Assembly (NCBI GenBank): GCA_017991675.1
Contig: JAGOQB010000008.1
Location: forward strand, 1-64,000
DNA: 64,000 nt
Origin: Phenylobacterium sp.
GTDB lineage: Bacteria > Pseudomonadota > Alphaproteobacteria > Caulobacterales > Caulobacteraceae
Direction: 5' to 3'
Both the position numbers and the translations under genes were made by a program. Every line of letters starts with the position of its first letter. The first letter of the stretch is position 1. The notes beneath the pieces are model-generated. The model was given only the letters and a program-made list of their open reading frames with translations. It did no database searches and was not told where the DNA came from. Below, piece by piece: positions 17,275-26,096 of this stretch.

Positions 17275-18108
17275 TTAGCCGTTCGCCAGGGCCGCGGTCT
17301 CGGCGGCGCAGTCGCGGGTCGGCGTCTGGCCGGCGGCGCGGGCGGCGGCGATCTCGGCCTTGGCCGCCTCCATGTCCGCCTTGAAGTCGGCGTTGTCGTG
17401 CAGCTTGGCGACCGTGGCCGCGCCCATCATCCGGCCCTCTTCGGTGTCGCTCAGCCAGTGGACGTTGCAGACCACGCGGCTTTGGGTGAAGGCACGCCCG
17501 CGGTGCAGCACCTCGGCGGCGCGGTCGGGCGCGGCCTCGGCCAGGATCAGCGCCCAGCCCCAGCCGATGGCGCTGTGCCCGGAGGGATAGGAACCGTCCT
17601 TGCGCAGCTCGGCCTCGTCCTGCGGCGTGCACATCGGGGTGTTGTTGACCATGAACGGCCGCGGGCGCTGGAACTTGGTCTTGGTCGGATAGGTCGACAG
17701 CCCCGTGTCGACCAGCGTGCGGCGGAGCATGGTGTAGAGCCGCGGCGTGGTCTCGGCGCTGACCTTCACCCCCAGCGCGCAGGAAAAGGTCTCGGCCGCG
17801 GCCGGGAACTTCAGTTCGGCGTCCTGCACAGCCACCGACCAGCGCGGGCTGCCATTCAAGGCGACGGCCGCCTTGGCGGCGGCGTCGTCGCGCGCCTGGG
17901 CGGGCGAGCCCGCGGCCGGCGGGCCGGGCAGGATGGCCAGACTGTTGGGCGCGCCGCCCATCGGCAGGTAGCCGGCCAGGAAGCCGGGGCGGATCTCGGG
18001 GATCGGCTTGGGCTCGGCCTTGGCCTGCACCTGCGGCGCCTGACCGCCCGGGGCCGCGCAGCTCGCCGCCATCGCCGCAATGGCGAGCACCCATGCCTGC
18101 CTGATCAT
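17275..18108 (-). CDS. PAP2-type acid phosphatase lipoprotein (class A nonspecific acid phosphatase-like)
   Basis: The product has 277 residues. It starts MIRQAWVLAIAAMAASC, a lipoprotein signal with the lipobox cysteine at residue 17, so it should be anchored in a periplasm-facing membrane. The three phosphatase motifs of the PAP2 superfamily are visible: KFQRPRPF, SYPSGHSAIGW and SRVVCNVHWLSD, supplying the lysine/arginine, the serine-glycine-histidine and the catalytic histidine-aspartate. It probably removes phosphate from organic esters in the periplasm. I place the start at 18108, 16 codons inside the open frame. Confidence 0.88.
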   Translation of the reverse strand: MIRQAWVLAIAAMAASCAAPGGQAPQVQAKAEPKPIPEIRPGFLAGYLPMGGAPNSLAILPGPPAAGSPAQARDDAAAKAAVALNGSPRWSVAVQDAELKFPAAAETFSCALGVKVSAETTPRLYTMLRRTLVDTGLSTYPTKTKFQRPRPFMVNNTPMCTPQDEAELRKDGSYPSGHSAIGWGWALILAEAAPDRAAEVLHRGRAFTQSRVVCNVHWLSDTEEGRMMGAATVAKLHDNADFKADMEAAKAEIAAARAAGQTPTRDCAAETAALANG

Positions 18109-18222
18109 CTTCCGCTCCCTCGCAATCGATTCCGTACAGCCTAGGCGGGTGACCATACGTCAGGAAATCGGGCGGGACCCGCATGTCATGACATTCGGCG
18201 GCCGCAGGCGCATGCTGAGCGC

Positions 18223-18498
18223 ATGGAGCGGCGTGCGTTCAGACTGCGCATCACCGGGCGCGTGCAGGGCGTCGGCTATCGCTGGTGGGCCGAACGGCAG
18301 GCCCGCGCGCTCGCCCTCGACGGCTGGGTGCGCAACTGTCCCGACGGCTCGGTCGAGCTGCTGGCGATCGGCGATGAGCTCGCGCTGGAGCGGCTGGCCG
18401 AAGCGTGCCGCGGCGGCCCGCCCGCCGCCGCGGTCGCCGACGTGCAGGCCCTGGCCGCGGACGACGACGGCAGCATCGGGTTCGCCGCCCGCAGCTAG
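18223..18498 (+). CDS. acyP: Acylphosphatase
   Basis: The 91-residue protein is the usual length for this family. The signature [11 protein letters not shown] gives the catalytic arginine (R20), and [11 protein letters not shown] gives the catalytic asparagine (N38). It hydrolyses carboxyl-phosphate bonds such as acetyl phosphate in the cytoplasm. A 12-bp palindrome (ATGTCATGACAT) lies at 18183-18194 in its leader; significance unclear. It converges with the enoyl-CoA hydratase gene at 18503. Confidence 0.93.
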   Translation: MERRAFRLRITGRVQGVGYRWWAERQARALALDGWVRNCPDGSVELLAIGDELALERLAEACRGGPPAAAVADVQALAADDDGSIGFAARS

Positions 18499-18502
18499 CC
18501 GG

Positions 18503-19327
18503 TTAGCGGCCCTGGAAGTCGGCCGGGCGCTTTTCGAGGAAGGAGGTCATGCCTTCCTTGAAATCATGGGTGCGGATCAGCTGCAGGAACTGCAGATAGA
18601 CGTGGTGGACGTGGTCGTTGAACGTCTCCGACAGGCCCATCCGCATCAGGCGCTTGGCCGACTGCACCGCCAGCGGCGCGTTGGCGGCCATCTCCAGGGC
18701 GATCTCACGGGTCTTGGCGGCCAGTTCGGCGTCGGGAACCACATGGTTGACCAGGCCGAGCTCCAGACTTTCCTTGGCCGACAGGGTGCGGCCGGTGAAG
18801 ATCAGCTCGGCGGCCTTGGCCCAGCCCAGCAGCCGCGGCAGGATCCAGGTGCCGCCGCTTTCCGGCACCACGCCGCGCTTGACGAAGGCGGCGGCCATCT
18901 TGGCGCTCTCGCCGGCGATGCGGATGTCGCAGCCCATGGCGGTGTCCATGCCGTAGCCGGCGGCCGAGCCGTTGAGAGAGCAGATGGTCGGCTTGTCCAT
19001 GGCGAACAGCACGGTCGGCGGGGTGTTGCGCAGATCGAGGTTCACCGACACCGACTGCTGCTGCTTGTCCGACCCGATGCCCGAGCCCTGGGTCGCGTCG
19101 ACCAGATCGAGCCCGGCGCAGAAGGCGCGGCCGGTCCCGGTCAGCACGATGACGCGCACGGCCGGGTCTTCGTTGGCCTTGATCAGCAACTGGGCCAGGC
19201 GGGCCAGCATCGGCCCGGAAATGGTGTTCAGCCGTTCGGGCCGATTGAGCGTGAGGGTCGCAATTCCCTCGGCCACCTCGTAGAGGACTTCTTCCGGCTT
19301 CTGGACCGTTTCCAACGCTGCGCTCAT
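18503..19327 (-). CDS. Enoyl-CoA hydratase/isomerase family protein
   Basis: This 274-residue crotonase-fold protein has the CoA-binding/oxyanion elements FCAGLDL and LNGSAAGYGMDTAMGCD and the acid/base region KRGVVPESGGTWILPRLLG, where the glutamate of PESGG is retained. GLVNHVV marks the end of the core. It probably acts in fatty-acid or branched-acid beta-oxidation; the exact substrate cannot be read from sequence. It is divergent from the gene at 19426. Confidence 0.9.
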   Translation of the reverse strand: MSAALETVQKPEEVLYEVAEGIATLTLNRPERLNTISGPMLARLAQLLIKANEDPAVRVIVLTGTGRAFCAGLDLVDATQGSGIGSDKQQQSVSVNLDLRNTPPTVLFAMDKPTICSLNGSAAGYGMDTAMGCDIRIAGESAKMAAAFVKRGVVPESGGTWILPRLLGWAKAAELIFTGRTLSAKESLELGLVNHVVPDAELAAKTREIALEMAANAPLAVQSAKRLMRMGLSETFNDHVHHVYLQFLQLIRTHDFKEGMTSFLEKRPADFQGR

Positions 19328-19425
19328 TGTCGCTTCCCTTTATGGCGTAAATTAATGGGTTCAGCCTATGCCCCCCCATCGCCGGGAGCAAGCTTGGCTG
19401 CGCAACCGAACAGAGTTGAGGATTG

Positions 19426-20124
19426 ATGGCCGACCAGACGCTGACCTTCCGTTGCCCGAAGGAGTTGGAGGGCCTCGCGCCGCCGCCGACCTTGGCCGGG
19501 CAGGGCCTGCCGGGCTGGCTCAAGGCCATGCCGATGCAGGCCTACAGCCCCGTCGTCGCCGCGCAGGACGACACGGTCAAACGCTGCCCGCCGTTCGTCG
19601 ATGCGATGACCAGCGGCTTCCTGATCCCGCTGATCTGCGACGTGCGGGTGGAGAACGGCGAGTTCAGCTGGGACAACGACCTGCCGCCGGGCGGCGCCGG
19701 CTTCCCGCGATCGCCGATCGGATTCCACGACGCCGCCCAGGTGACGGGCGCGCCGCTGTTCGACGACGACCGCTTCCTGATCAAGTTCAACAACGTTTGG
19801 ACGATCGAGGCGCCGCCCGGCTACTCGCTGCTGTTCACCCACCCGTTTAATCGGTTCGATCTGCCGTTCACCACCCTGACCGGGGTGGTCGACTGCGACC
19901 TCTATCGCGACGCCTGGATCCACTTTCCGGCGCATTGGCGGGACGAGGGGTTCAGCGGCGTGCTGCCGAAGGGCACGCCGGTCGCGCAGTGCATTCCGAT
20001 CAAGCGCGAGAGCTGGGGCCTGCAGACGTCGGTGTTCACCGAGGACGAGGCGCAGCGGACGACCGAGCTGCTCGACGAGATGGGCCGCGAGCGCGGCGTC
20101 TATCGGCGGCGCTTCCGGGCTTAA
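19426..20124 (+). CDS. Conserved protein resembling the DUF6065 family
   Basis: The 232-residue protein has no signal or membrane segment. Recognisable stretches include IEAPPGYSLLFTHPFNRFD, LPFTTLTGVVDCDLYRDAWI, HFPAHW and VAQCIPIKRESW, a pattern I associate with DUF6065-like proteins of unknown function found in marine bacteria and phages. TTG at 19423 precedes the ATG I use at 19426. Its stop overlaps that of the TPR gene by four bases. Confidence 0.7.
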   Translation: MADQTLTFRCPKELEGLAPPPTLAGQGLPGWLKAMPMQAYSPVVAAQDDTVKRCPPFVDAMTSGFLIPLICDVRVENGEFSWDNDLPPGGAGFPRSPIGFHDAAQVTGAPLFDDDRFLIKFNNVWTIEAPPGYSLLFTHPFNRFDLPFTTLTGVVDCDLYRDAWIHFPAHWRDEGFSGVLPKGTPVAQCIPIKRESWGLQTSVFTEDEAQRTTELLDEMGRERGVYRRRFRA

Positions 20125-20975
20125 GGCGACACGCCCAGGAAGCGTCGCGCGGCGCTGGCGCGCAGGAAGAAGCGGCCGTGGGACGAGGCTGCGAGCGTGC
20201 TCAACGCCAGCCCGGCCAGATGGGCGGCCCCGTCGACCGTCGTGCGCAGCGCCGCCTCGCCGGCCGCGCGCTCGCCCAGTTCCAGCAGCGACTTGGCCAG
20301 GCCGAGCCCTGAGCCGACATCCTGCGGCCGCACGGCCAGGGCGCGGCGATAGAGTTCGGCGGCGCCGGCGTGGTCGCCGTCCAGGGCCATGACCTTGGCC
20401 AGGCCGACCATCGCGTCGCCGCGGTCCGGCGCGGCCCGGCGCACGTCCTCGAAGCAGCGGCGAGCCTCGCCTCGGTCGTTGCGCTGGAGGTGCAGGTAGC
20501 CGAGCGCGATGCGCAGGCCGTCGGCGGCGGGGACCAGGGCGAGCCCGCTTTCTAGGACGGCGACGCCCTCGCTCGGACGGCCGTCGGCCCCCAGCGCCTC
20601 GCCCAGCTCGAGAAAGGCCAGCGGGTAGGCCGGACGACGCTCGGTGGCCTTGTGCAGGGTCGCGATGGCCTCGCCCCGCCGCCCGGCCGCGGCCAGCGCG
20701 CGGGCCAGCAGGGTCTCCACGGCCGGATCGCTGGTGCGCCGCGCCGTTTCGGCGAGGGGGGCGAGCGCATCGGCGCCGCGGCCTTGCAGGAGCAGCGCCG
20801 TGCCAAGGATCTGGGCGGCGTGGGCGTCGGCGCGGTCGGCGTCCAGCACGCCCGCGGCGAGACGTTCGGCCTCGTCGAACCGCTGGCTCCGCAGGGCGAG
20901 CATCGCCTGTTCAAGCGCCTGGACCGGCGCGTCTGGGCGTTGATGAAAGGGGCGTGCGGGCATGAGGAGCGTCAT
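20121..20975 (-). CDS. Tetratricopeptide repeat protein
   Basis: The product has 284 residues and is built of about seven helical-pair TPR-like repeats from residue 18 on (for example ALRSQRFDEAERLAAGVLDA, AYPLAFLELGEALGADGRP, LRIALGYLHLQRNDRGEARR). The C-terminal HGRFFLRASAARRFLG is basic. Such proteins scaffold protein interactions; no partner can be inferred from the neighbours. Confidence 0.8.
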   Translation of the reverse strand: MTLLMPARPFHQRPDAPVQALEQAMLALRSQRFDEAERLAAGVLDADRADAHAAQILGTALLLQGRGADALAPLAETARRTSDPAVETLLARALAAAGRRGEAIATLHKATERRPAYPLAFLELGEALGADGRPSEGVAVLESGLALVPAADGLRIALGYLHLQRNDRGEARRCFEDVRRAAPDRGDAMVGLAKVMALDGDHAGAAELYRRALAVRPQDVGSGLGLAKSLLELGERAAGEAALRTTVDGAAHLAGLALSTLAASSHGRFFLRASAARRFLGVSP

Positions 20976-21037
20976 TCGATGACGCTCCCACTGCTCTACT
21001 TTTGCGAGCTATGCAATGCTTCAGGTTGTCGTTTCGC

Positions 21038-21355
21038 TCAAGGTCGCCGTTGACGTGCAGTCCAGAGCAGCCACAGGCCGAGGATGATCGCGATTTGGGC
21101 GAGCGCCGCCAGCGCCGCGCCCATGGCCAGGCCGACGGTCATCATCGCCCGGTCGCAAGCCTGCGAGCCGCAGTTGAACACGACGATCTGGCCGATGAGG
21201 CCGGTCAGGCCGATCAGGGTCAGTAAAGCGCCCGCCGCCGCCCGCCCTGGCGACAGGCGAAGCGGCGGAGGAGCGCCAGGCGGCGGAACGGGGGAGGACC
21301 GCCGCGGACCGAGCAAGCGCTGCGACGCCTTCAGAGGGTGGGACAGAAGCGCCAT
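21038..21355 (-). CDS. Small two-helix membrane protein
   Basis: The product has 105 residues. A proline-rich, basic N-terminus (GPRRSSPVPPPGAPPPLRL) is followed by two hydrophobic helices (AAAGALLTLIGLTGLIGQIVVF and LAALAQIAIILGLWLLW) and a short basic tail. Two cysteines (FNCGSQACDR) lie in the loop between the helices. No family recognised. Codon use and third-position GC fit a real gene. Confidence 0.5.
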   Translation of the reverse strand: MALLSHPLKASQRLLGPRRSSPVPPPGAPPPLRLSPGRAAAGALLTLIGLTGLIGQIVVFNCGSQACDRAMMTVGLAMGAALAALAQIAIILGLWLLWTARQRRP

Positions 21356-21419
21356 AGCGACCTCCTGGTCACTGCAACGCTCAAATAGGGGCGATGGATG
21401 CAGTCGGCCTTGATCGCCG

Positions 21420-21863
21420 TCAAAACGGCGCGGCGCGGTCCTTGCGCATGCGCCAGACCTCGTGGTCTCCGCCGGCGAAGGCGATGGTCTTGAGCCCCTC
21501 GACCACGAAGCCGAGCCGCTCGTAGAAGCGCCGGGCGTTCGGATTGACCGTGAACACCGAGAGCGTCAGCGGGCCGTCCGTGCGGGACTCGGCCCACGCC
21601 ATCATCAGGCCGCCGACCCCCTGGCCCTGGGCGGCCGGCGCGACGAACACGTTGGAGACGTGAGCGCCGACCAGCTCGATGAAGCCGACGACCTCGCCGC
21701 CGATCACGGCCACCGCGCGCTGGTCCGCGGGCTCCAGCGGTTCATGCGGCCCGAACGCCTCGGGCGGCATGTGCGCGCCATAGGAGGTGAGCGCCGCCGC
21801 CGCGGCGATGGCCTGGCAGGCCGGGCGGTCGGCCTCGACGAAGGGACGGATCTGGACGCTCAT
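21420..21863 (-). CDS. GNAT-family N-acetyltransferase
   Basis: The 147-residue single-domain GNAT shows motif A in HVSNVFVAPAAQGQGVGGLMMAWAE, with the acetyl-CoA pyrophosphate loop QGQGVG. NPNARRFYERLGFVVEG is motif B. Substrate unknown. It is followed on the same strand by the small membrane protein at 21038. Confidence 0.88.
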   Translation of the reverse strand: MSVQIRPFVEADRPACQAIAAAAALTSYGAHMPPEAFGPHEPLEPADQRAVAVIGGEVVGFIELVGAHVSNVFVAPAAQGQGVGGLMMAWAESRTDGPLTLSVFTVNPNARRFYERLGFVVEGLKTIAFAGGDHEVWRMRKDRAAPF

Positions 21864-21899
21864 CGGTGATCCGACTTTGGGCGAGGCGCCGGCCGGCGC

Positions 21900-22370
21900 C
21901 TAGAGCGCGCGAGCGACTTCGACCAGCTGATCGAGACAGATCCCCCAACCCTCGTGGAAGCCCATCTGCTCGTGGGCCTGCTTGTCCTCGACGCTCCAGT
22001 GGCGGGCGGTCGCAGTATAGCGGGTCTGGCCGCCGCCCAGGTCCTCGAAGGTGACGATCCCGACGAAGAACGGCTTGTCCGACGGCGTCCAGGCCTGCGT
22101 GAAGGCGTCGGTGAACACGATCTTCCGGCCCGGCTCGACCTCGAGATAGACGCCGCGATTGGGATACTCGGCGCCGTCCGGGTCCTTCATGACCACGAAG
22201 CTGGTCCCGCCGGGGCGCACGTCGGTCTCGGCGACCGGCACGGTGAACGGCTTGGGCGCGAACCACTGCTTCATCAGCTCGGGCTCGGTCCAGCCGCGGT
22301 AGAGCTTGTCGGCGGGAACGTCGACGATGCGGGTCAGGACGAGTTCGCGGTCGGCGGTGGTGTCGGTCAT
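21900..22370 (-). CDS. SRPBCC/AHSA1-domain protein
   Basis: The 156-residue protein reads as an activator-of-Hsp90-ATPase homologue 1-like START domain: LTRIVDVPADKLYRGWTEPELMKQWFAPKPF, VYLEVEPGRKIVFTDAF and the closing FHEGWGICLDQLVEVAR. These proteins bind hydrophobic ligands and are often found as lone cytoplasmic proteins of unknown role. Confidence 0.87.
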   Translation of the reverse strand: MTDTTADRELVLTRIVDVPADKLYRGWTEPELMKQWFAPKPFTVPVAETDVRPGGTSFVVMKDPDGAEYPNRGVYLEVEPGRKIVFTDAFTQAWTPSDKPFFVGIVTFEDLGGGQTRYTATARHWSVEDKQAHEQMGFHEGWGICLDQLVEVARAL

Positions 22371-22436
22371 GTCGATCTCCTTGGGTCCGCCCCTAGGACG
22401 CGGCGGGATCGCCCGGTCCGACAGCCGCGATGGATT

Positions 22437-23582
22437 TTATTTCGCGCTCGCCGCGGCCTGGGCGGCGAACCAGGGCTCCAGCCGCGAGATCGCTTCCTTG
22501 ATCTCCGGCGTCGAGACCGCGAACGACATGCGGATGAAGTGGCGGCCCTCGACCGGATCGAAGTCGACGCCGGGCGCGGTGGCGACCCCGGTGTCCTGCA
22601 GCAGCCGCTGACAGAAGCTGAGGCTGTCGTCGGTCAGGTGCGCGACGTCGGCATAGATGTAGAAGGCGCCGTCCGGCGGGGCGATGGCCGACAGGCCCAA
22701 CCGCGGCAGCGCCTCCAGCAGCAGGGCCCGGTTGGCGCGGTAGACCTCGATGTGGCCCTCGAGCTCGTCCTCGCAGTCCATCGCCGCCAGCGCGGCGTGC
22801 TGGGCCAGCGACGGCGGGGTCAGGAACAGCGCGCCCATATAGGCGATGGCGGCCTTCACGTGCTCGGGCGGCGAGAGCAGCCAGCCCAGCCGCCAGCCGG
22901 CCATGCTGAAGTACTTGGAGAACGAGTTGACCACCAGGGCGTTCGGCTCGAACTCCAGCATCGAGCGCGCCGGCTCGACATAGCTCAGGCCGTGATAGAT
23001 CTCGTCGGAGACGATCTTGATGTTCCGCTCGCGGCAGACCTTGGCGATGGCCTCCAGCTCGGCGGCCGGGATGATGGTGCCGGTCGGATTGGCCGGGCTG
23101 GCGATGATCACCCCGGCGGGGGCGGGATCGAGGGCGGCGATGCGCTCGGCGCTGAGCTGGTAGCGCTCGGCAGCCCCGCAGGCCAGCTCGACCGGCTCGA
23201 TGTGCAGCGCCTTGAGGGTGTTGCGGTAGGCGACGTAGCCGGGCCGCGCCAGCGCCACGCGGTCGCCGGGATTGAACGACGAGGCCAGGGCTAGCACCAG
23301 CGCCGGCGAGGCGCCGCAGGTCAGGGTGATGCGGCTTGGCGCGACCTCGATGCCGTACTTTTCCAGATAGTGGCGGGCGATCCGCGCCTTCAGCGCCGGG
23401 CTCTCCCAATAGCCCATGGGATCGCTGTCGAGCACCTTGTGGGCGGCCTCGATCGCGGCCTTCGGCGCGCCGGTGGAGGGCTGGCCGAACTCCATGTGGA
23501 TCACCGAGCGGCCCTCGGACTTCAGCCGATGGGCCAGGCCGCTGACGGAGATGGCGTGGAACGGATCGATGCGCAGGGACAT
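22437..23582 (-). CDS. PLP-dependent class I/II aminotransferase
   Basis: The product has 381 residues. The PLP-binding lysine is K223 in NSFSKYFSMAGWRLGW. Other fold type I markers are CGASPALVLA (phosphate anchor), ASPANPTG, VSDEIYHGL (aspartate to the pyridine nitrogen) and IRMSFAV (substrate-carboxylate arginine). The family includes aspartate and aromatic aminotransferases; the exact amino acid cannot be told. I start at ATG 23582 rather than the longer open frame to 23654. It is divergent from the amidohydrolase gene. Confidence 0.88.
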   Translation of the reverse strand: MSLRIDPFHAISVSGLAHRLKSEGRSVIHMEFGQPSTGAPKAAIEAAHKVLDSDPMGYWESPALKARIARHYLEKYGIEVAPSRITLTCGASPALVLALASSFNPGDRVALARPGYVAYRNTLKALHIEPVELACGAAERYQLSAERIAALDPAPAGVIIASPANPTGTIIPAAELEAIAKVCRERNIKIVSDEIYHGLSYVEPARSMLEFEPNALVVNSFSKYFSMAGWRLGWLLSPPEHVKAAIAYMGALFLTPPSLAQHAALAAMDCEDELEGHIEVYRANRALLLEALPRLGLSAIAPPDGAFYIYADVAHLTDDSLSFCQRLLQDTGVATAPGVDFDPVEGRHFIRMSFAVSTPEIKEAISRLEPWFAAQAAASAK

Positions 23583-23713
23583 GCTGCTGCTGTGACCCAG
23601 GGGAACGGGCAAATCAAGGACGCGGCTCCTGACAAGCCGCGCCGAACAGGGCAAAGCTGCGCCTCAAGGGACCCAGGCGGCGATCAGACTGCTGGGCGAT
23701 GGGAGGACGTTTC

Positions 23714-25423
23714 ATGGTCGGCACGCGCCGGGGCTTCATTGCGACTGCAGCGGCTGCTGCGGCTTACGGCGGCCGGGCCGCCGCCGCGACGGCGGAGACG
23801 ACCGTCTATTCCGGCGGACCGATCCTGACCATGGACGACGCCCAGCCGCGGGCGCAGGCGGTGGCGGTGCGCGACGGCCGCATCCTGGCGGTCGGCGGCA
23901 AGGACGAGGTGCTGGCCAAGGCCGGCGGCGGCGCGCGGCAGGTGGACCTCGGCGGGCGCGCCCTGCTGCCGGGCTTCGTCGATGCGCACGGCCACGTCTC
24001 CTTCGTCGGCGTCCAGTCGATCTCGGCCAACCTGTTGGCGGCCCCCGACGGCGAGGGCGATTCGATCGCCGACCTGCAGCGGCTCACGCGGGCCTGGATG
24101 AAGGCCAATCGGCCGTTCGTCGAGCGCTACAAGGTGGTGTTGGGCTTCGGCTACGACGACTCCCAGTTGCGCGAGCAGCGGCATCCGACCCGCAAGGAGC
24201 TGGACGAGATCTCGACCGATCTCCCGGTGCTGTTCATCCACCAGTCGGGCCACCTGGGCGCGGCCAACTCCGCGGCGTTGGACGCGGCCGGCGTCGGCGC
24301 TGCGACCCCGGACCCGCAGGGCGGGGTGTTTCGGCGCGAGGCCGACGGCAAGACGCCGAACGGGGTGATGGAGGAGCACGCCTTCATGGCCGTGATGGGC
24401 AAGCTGCTCGCCCGGCTCGATCTCGACGCCAGCCTCAAGATGATCGCCGCGGGCGTAAAGCGCTACACCCAGTTCGGCTACACCACCTGCCAGGACGGCA
24501 AGTCGTCGGTCGCCGTGGTCAAGGCGCTGCAACTGGCGGGCGCCAAGGGCATGCTCAGCGCCGACGTCGTCGCCTATCCGGACGTCCTCACCGCCACCGC
24601 CGTCGTGACCCCGCCGCTGCTCGGGCGCACCTATGCCAACCGGCTGCGGGTGGGCGGGGTGAAGCTGTCGATCGACGGCTCGCCGCAGGGCAAGACCGCC
24701 TGGCTCTCGCAACCCTACTTCGTGCCGCCCGAGGGGCAGAACGCGGCCTATGCCGGCTATCCGGCCGTGCCGGTCGACCAATGCCTGGCGGCCATCGACA
24801 AGGCTTACGCCAACAACTGGCAGATCCTGGTCCACGCCAACGGCGACGCCGCCGTCGACGTGCTGATCGCCGGGGTGCGCGCGGCGGTGAAGAAGCATGG
24901 GGGCGGGGATCGCCGCACCGTGCTCATCCATGGCCAGACCACGCGTGAGGATCAGGTCGACGCCCTCAAGGAACTGGGGATCATCCCGTCGTTCTTCCCG
25001 ATGCACACCTTCTACTGGGGCGACTGGCACCGGGACTCGGTGCTCGGGCCGGCGCGGGCCGAGAACATCTCGCCGACCGGCTGGGCGCTGCGGCGCGGCA
25101 TGATCTTCACCTCCCACCACGACGCGCCGGTGGTCAATCCGGACTCCATGCGCGTGCTGTCGGCGACGGTGATCCGCCGGACGCGCTCGGGCGACATATT
25201 GGGGCCGCACCAGCGGGTTCCTGTGGAGGTCGCGCTGAAGGCGATGACCCTCTGGCCCGCCTATCAGCACTTCGAGGAGACGACCAAGGGATCGATCACC
25301 GCGGGCAAGCTGGCCGATTTCGCCGTGCTGTCGGGCGATCCGACCGCGATCGATCCCGAGAAGCTGGCCTCGCTGAAGGTCACCGAGACGATCAAGGAGG
25401 GCGTCAGCATCTGGCGCGGATAG
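23714..25423 (+). CDS. Tat-exported amidohydrolase, YtcJ-like
   Basis: The product has 569 residues. A Tat signal is visible at the start (TRRGFIATAAAAAAYGG), implying folded export to the periplasm. Metal-dependent hydrolase motifs: VDAHGHVSF (first HxH), a central VHANGDAAVD, VLIHGQT, and SHHDAPV near the C-terminus with the last aspartate; GKLADFAVL closes the composite domain. YtcJ-like amidohydrolases include amide and N-acyl hydrolases, but most substrates are unknown. GGGAGG precedes ATG 23714. The acetyltransferase gene follows after two bases, probably in one transcript. Confidence 0.88.
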   Translation: MVGTRRGFIATAAAAAAYGGRAAAATAETTVYSGGPILTMDDAQPRAQAVAVRDGRILAVGGKDEVLAKAGGGARQVDLGGRALLPGFVDAHGHVSFVGVQSISANLLAAPDGEGDSIADLQRLTRAWMKANRPFVERYKVVLGFGYDDSQLREQRHPTRKELDEISTDLPVLFIHQSGHLGAANSAALDAAGVGAATPDPQGGVFRREADGKTPNGVMEEHAFMAVMGKLLARLDLDASLKMIAAGVKRYTQFGYTTCQDGKSSVAVVKALQLAGAKGMLSADVVAYPDVLTATAVVTPPLLGRTYANRLRVGGVKLSIDGSPQGKTAWLSQPYFVPPEGQNAAYAGYPAVPVDQCLAAIDKAYANNWQILVHANGDAAVDVLIAGVRAAVKKHGGGDRRTVLIHGQTTREDQVDALKELGIIPSFFPMHTFYWGDWHRDSVLGPARAENISPTGWALRRGMIFTSHHDAPVVNPDSMRVLSATVIRRTRSGDILGPHQRVPVEVALKAMTLWPAYQHFEETTKGSITAGKLADFAVLSGDPTAIDPEKLASLKVTETIKEGVSIWRG

Positions 25424-25425
25424 GC

Positions 25426-25974
25426 ATGGCGCGGACCCAGAAGCAGTTGATGTTGGCCGGCGAGCTCTATGACGCCGGCGACCCGGAGATCCAGGCCGAC
25501 CACGCCGCGGCGGTCGCCTGGATGGCCCGGTTCAACGCGGCGGACCTGCCCATGGACCAGCGCCACGCCCTGCTGGCCGAGCGCCTGGCCTACGCCGGCA
25601 AGGGCGCGACCATCCGGCCGCCGTTCCACTGCGACTACGGCTTCAACATCAGCCTCGGCGACGGCGCGTTCCTGAACTTCAACTGCGTGATCCTCGACGT
25701 CGTGGCGGTGACGATCGGCGCCCGGACCCAGATCGGGCCGGGCGTGCAGATCCTGACCGCCGACCATCCGCGCGACGCGGCCGAGCGCGCCGGCGGGCTG
25801 GAGTTCGGTCGGCCGATCAGCATCGGCGCCAATGTGTGGATCGGCGGCGGGGCGATCATCCTGCCCGGCGTGCGGATCGGCGATGACGCCCTGGTCGGCG
25901 CCGGGGCGGTGGTGACCCGCGACGTCCCGCCTGGCGCGACCGTGGTCGGCAATCCGGCCCGGGTCCGCGCATAG
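25426..25974 (+). CDS. Sugar O-acetyltransferase, maltose/galactoside acetyltransferase type
   Basis: The 182-residue protein starts with the Mac domain (YDAGDPEIQADHAAAVAWMARFN) and continues into a left-handed beta-helix of hexapeptide repeats (IRPPFHCDYGFNISLGDGAFLNFNCVILD). The catalytic histidine is in TADHPRDA, and VWIGGGAIILPGVRIGDDALVGAGAVVTRDVPPG completes the trimeric fold. It acetylates sugar hydroxyls with acetyl-CoA. It begins two bases after the amidohydrolase stop. Confidence 0.92.
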   Translation: MARTQKQLMLAGELYDAGDPEIQADHAAAVAWMARFNAADLPMDQRHALLAERLAYAGKGATIRPPFHCDYGFNISLGDGAFLNFNCVILDVVAVTIGARTQIGPGVQILTADHPRDAAERAGGLEFGRPISIGANVWIGGGAIILPGVRIGDDALVGAGAVVTRDVPPGATVVGNPARVRA

Positions 25975-26096
25975 CTGTTCCGCCCGCCTGTGCGAACGGC
26001 GCAACGACCTGCTCGCCGTCCGGCGTTCCCCTTGCGCCTTTGCATAGAAAAGCCCGCCGTGGCGCATAGCATATGTGCGTGCAGGGGGAGCGTGCG

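Noticed and set aside
18183-18194. Palindrome ATGTCATGACAT before the acylphosphatase gene as an operator
   Set aside because: A single 12-bp palindrome without a second copy or a neighbouring regulator is too weak to call.
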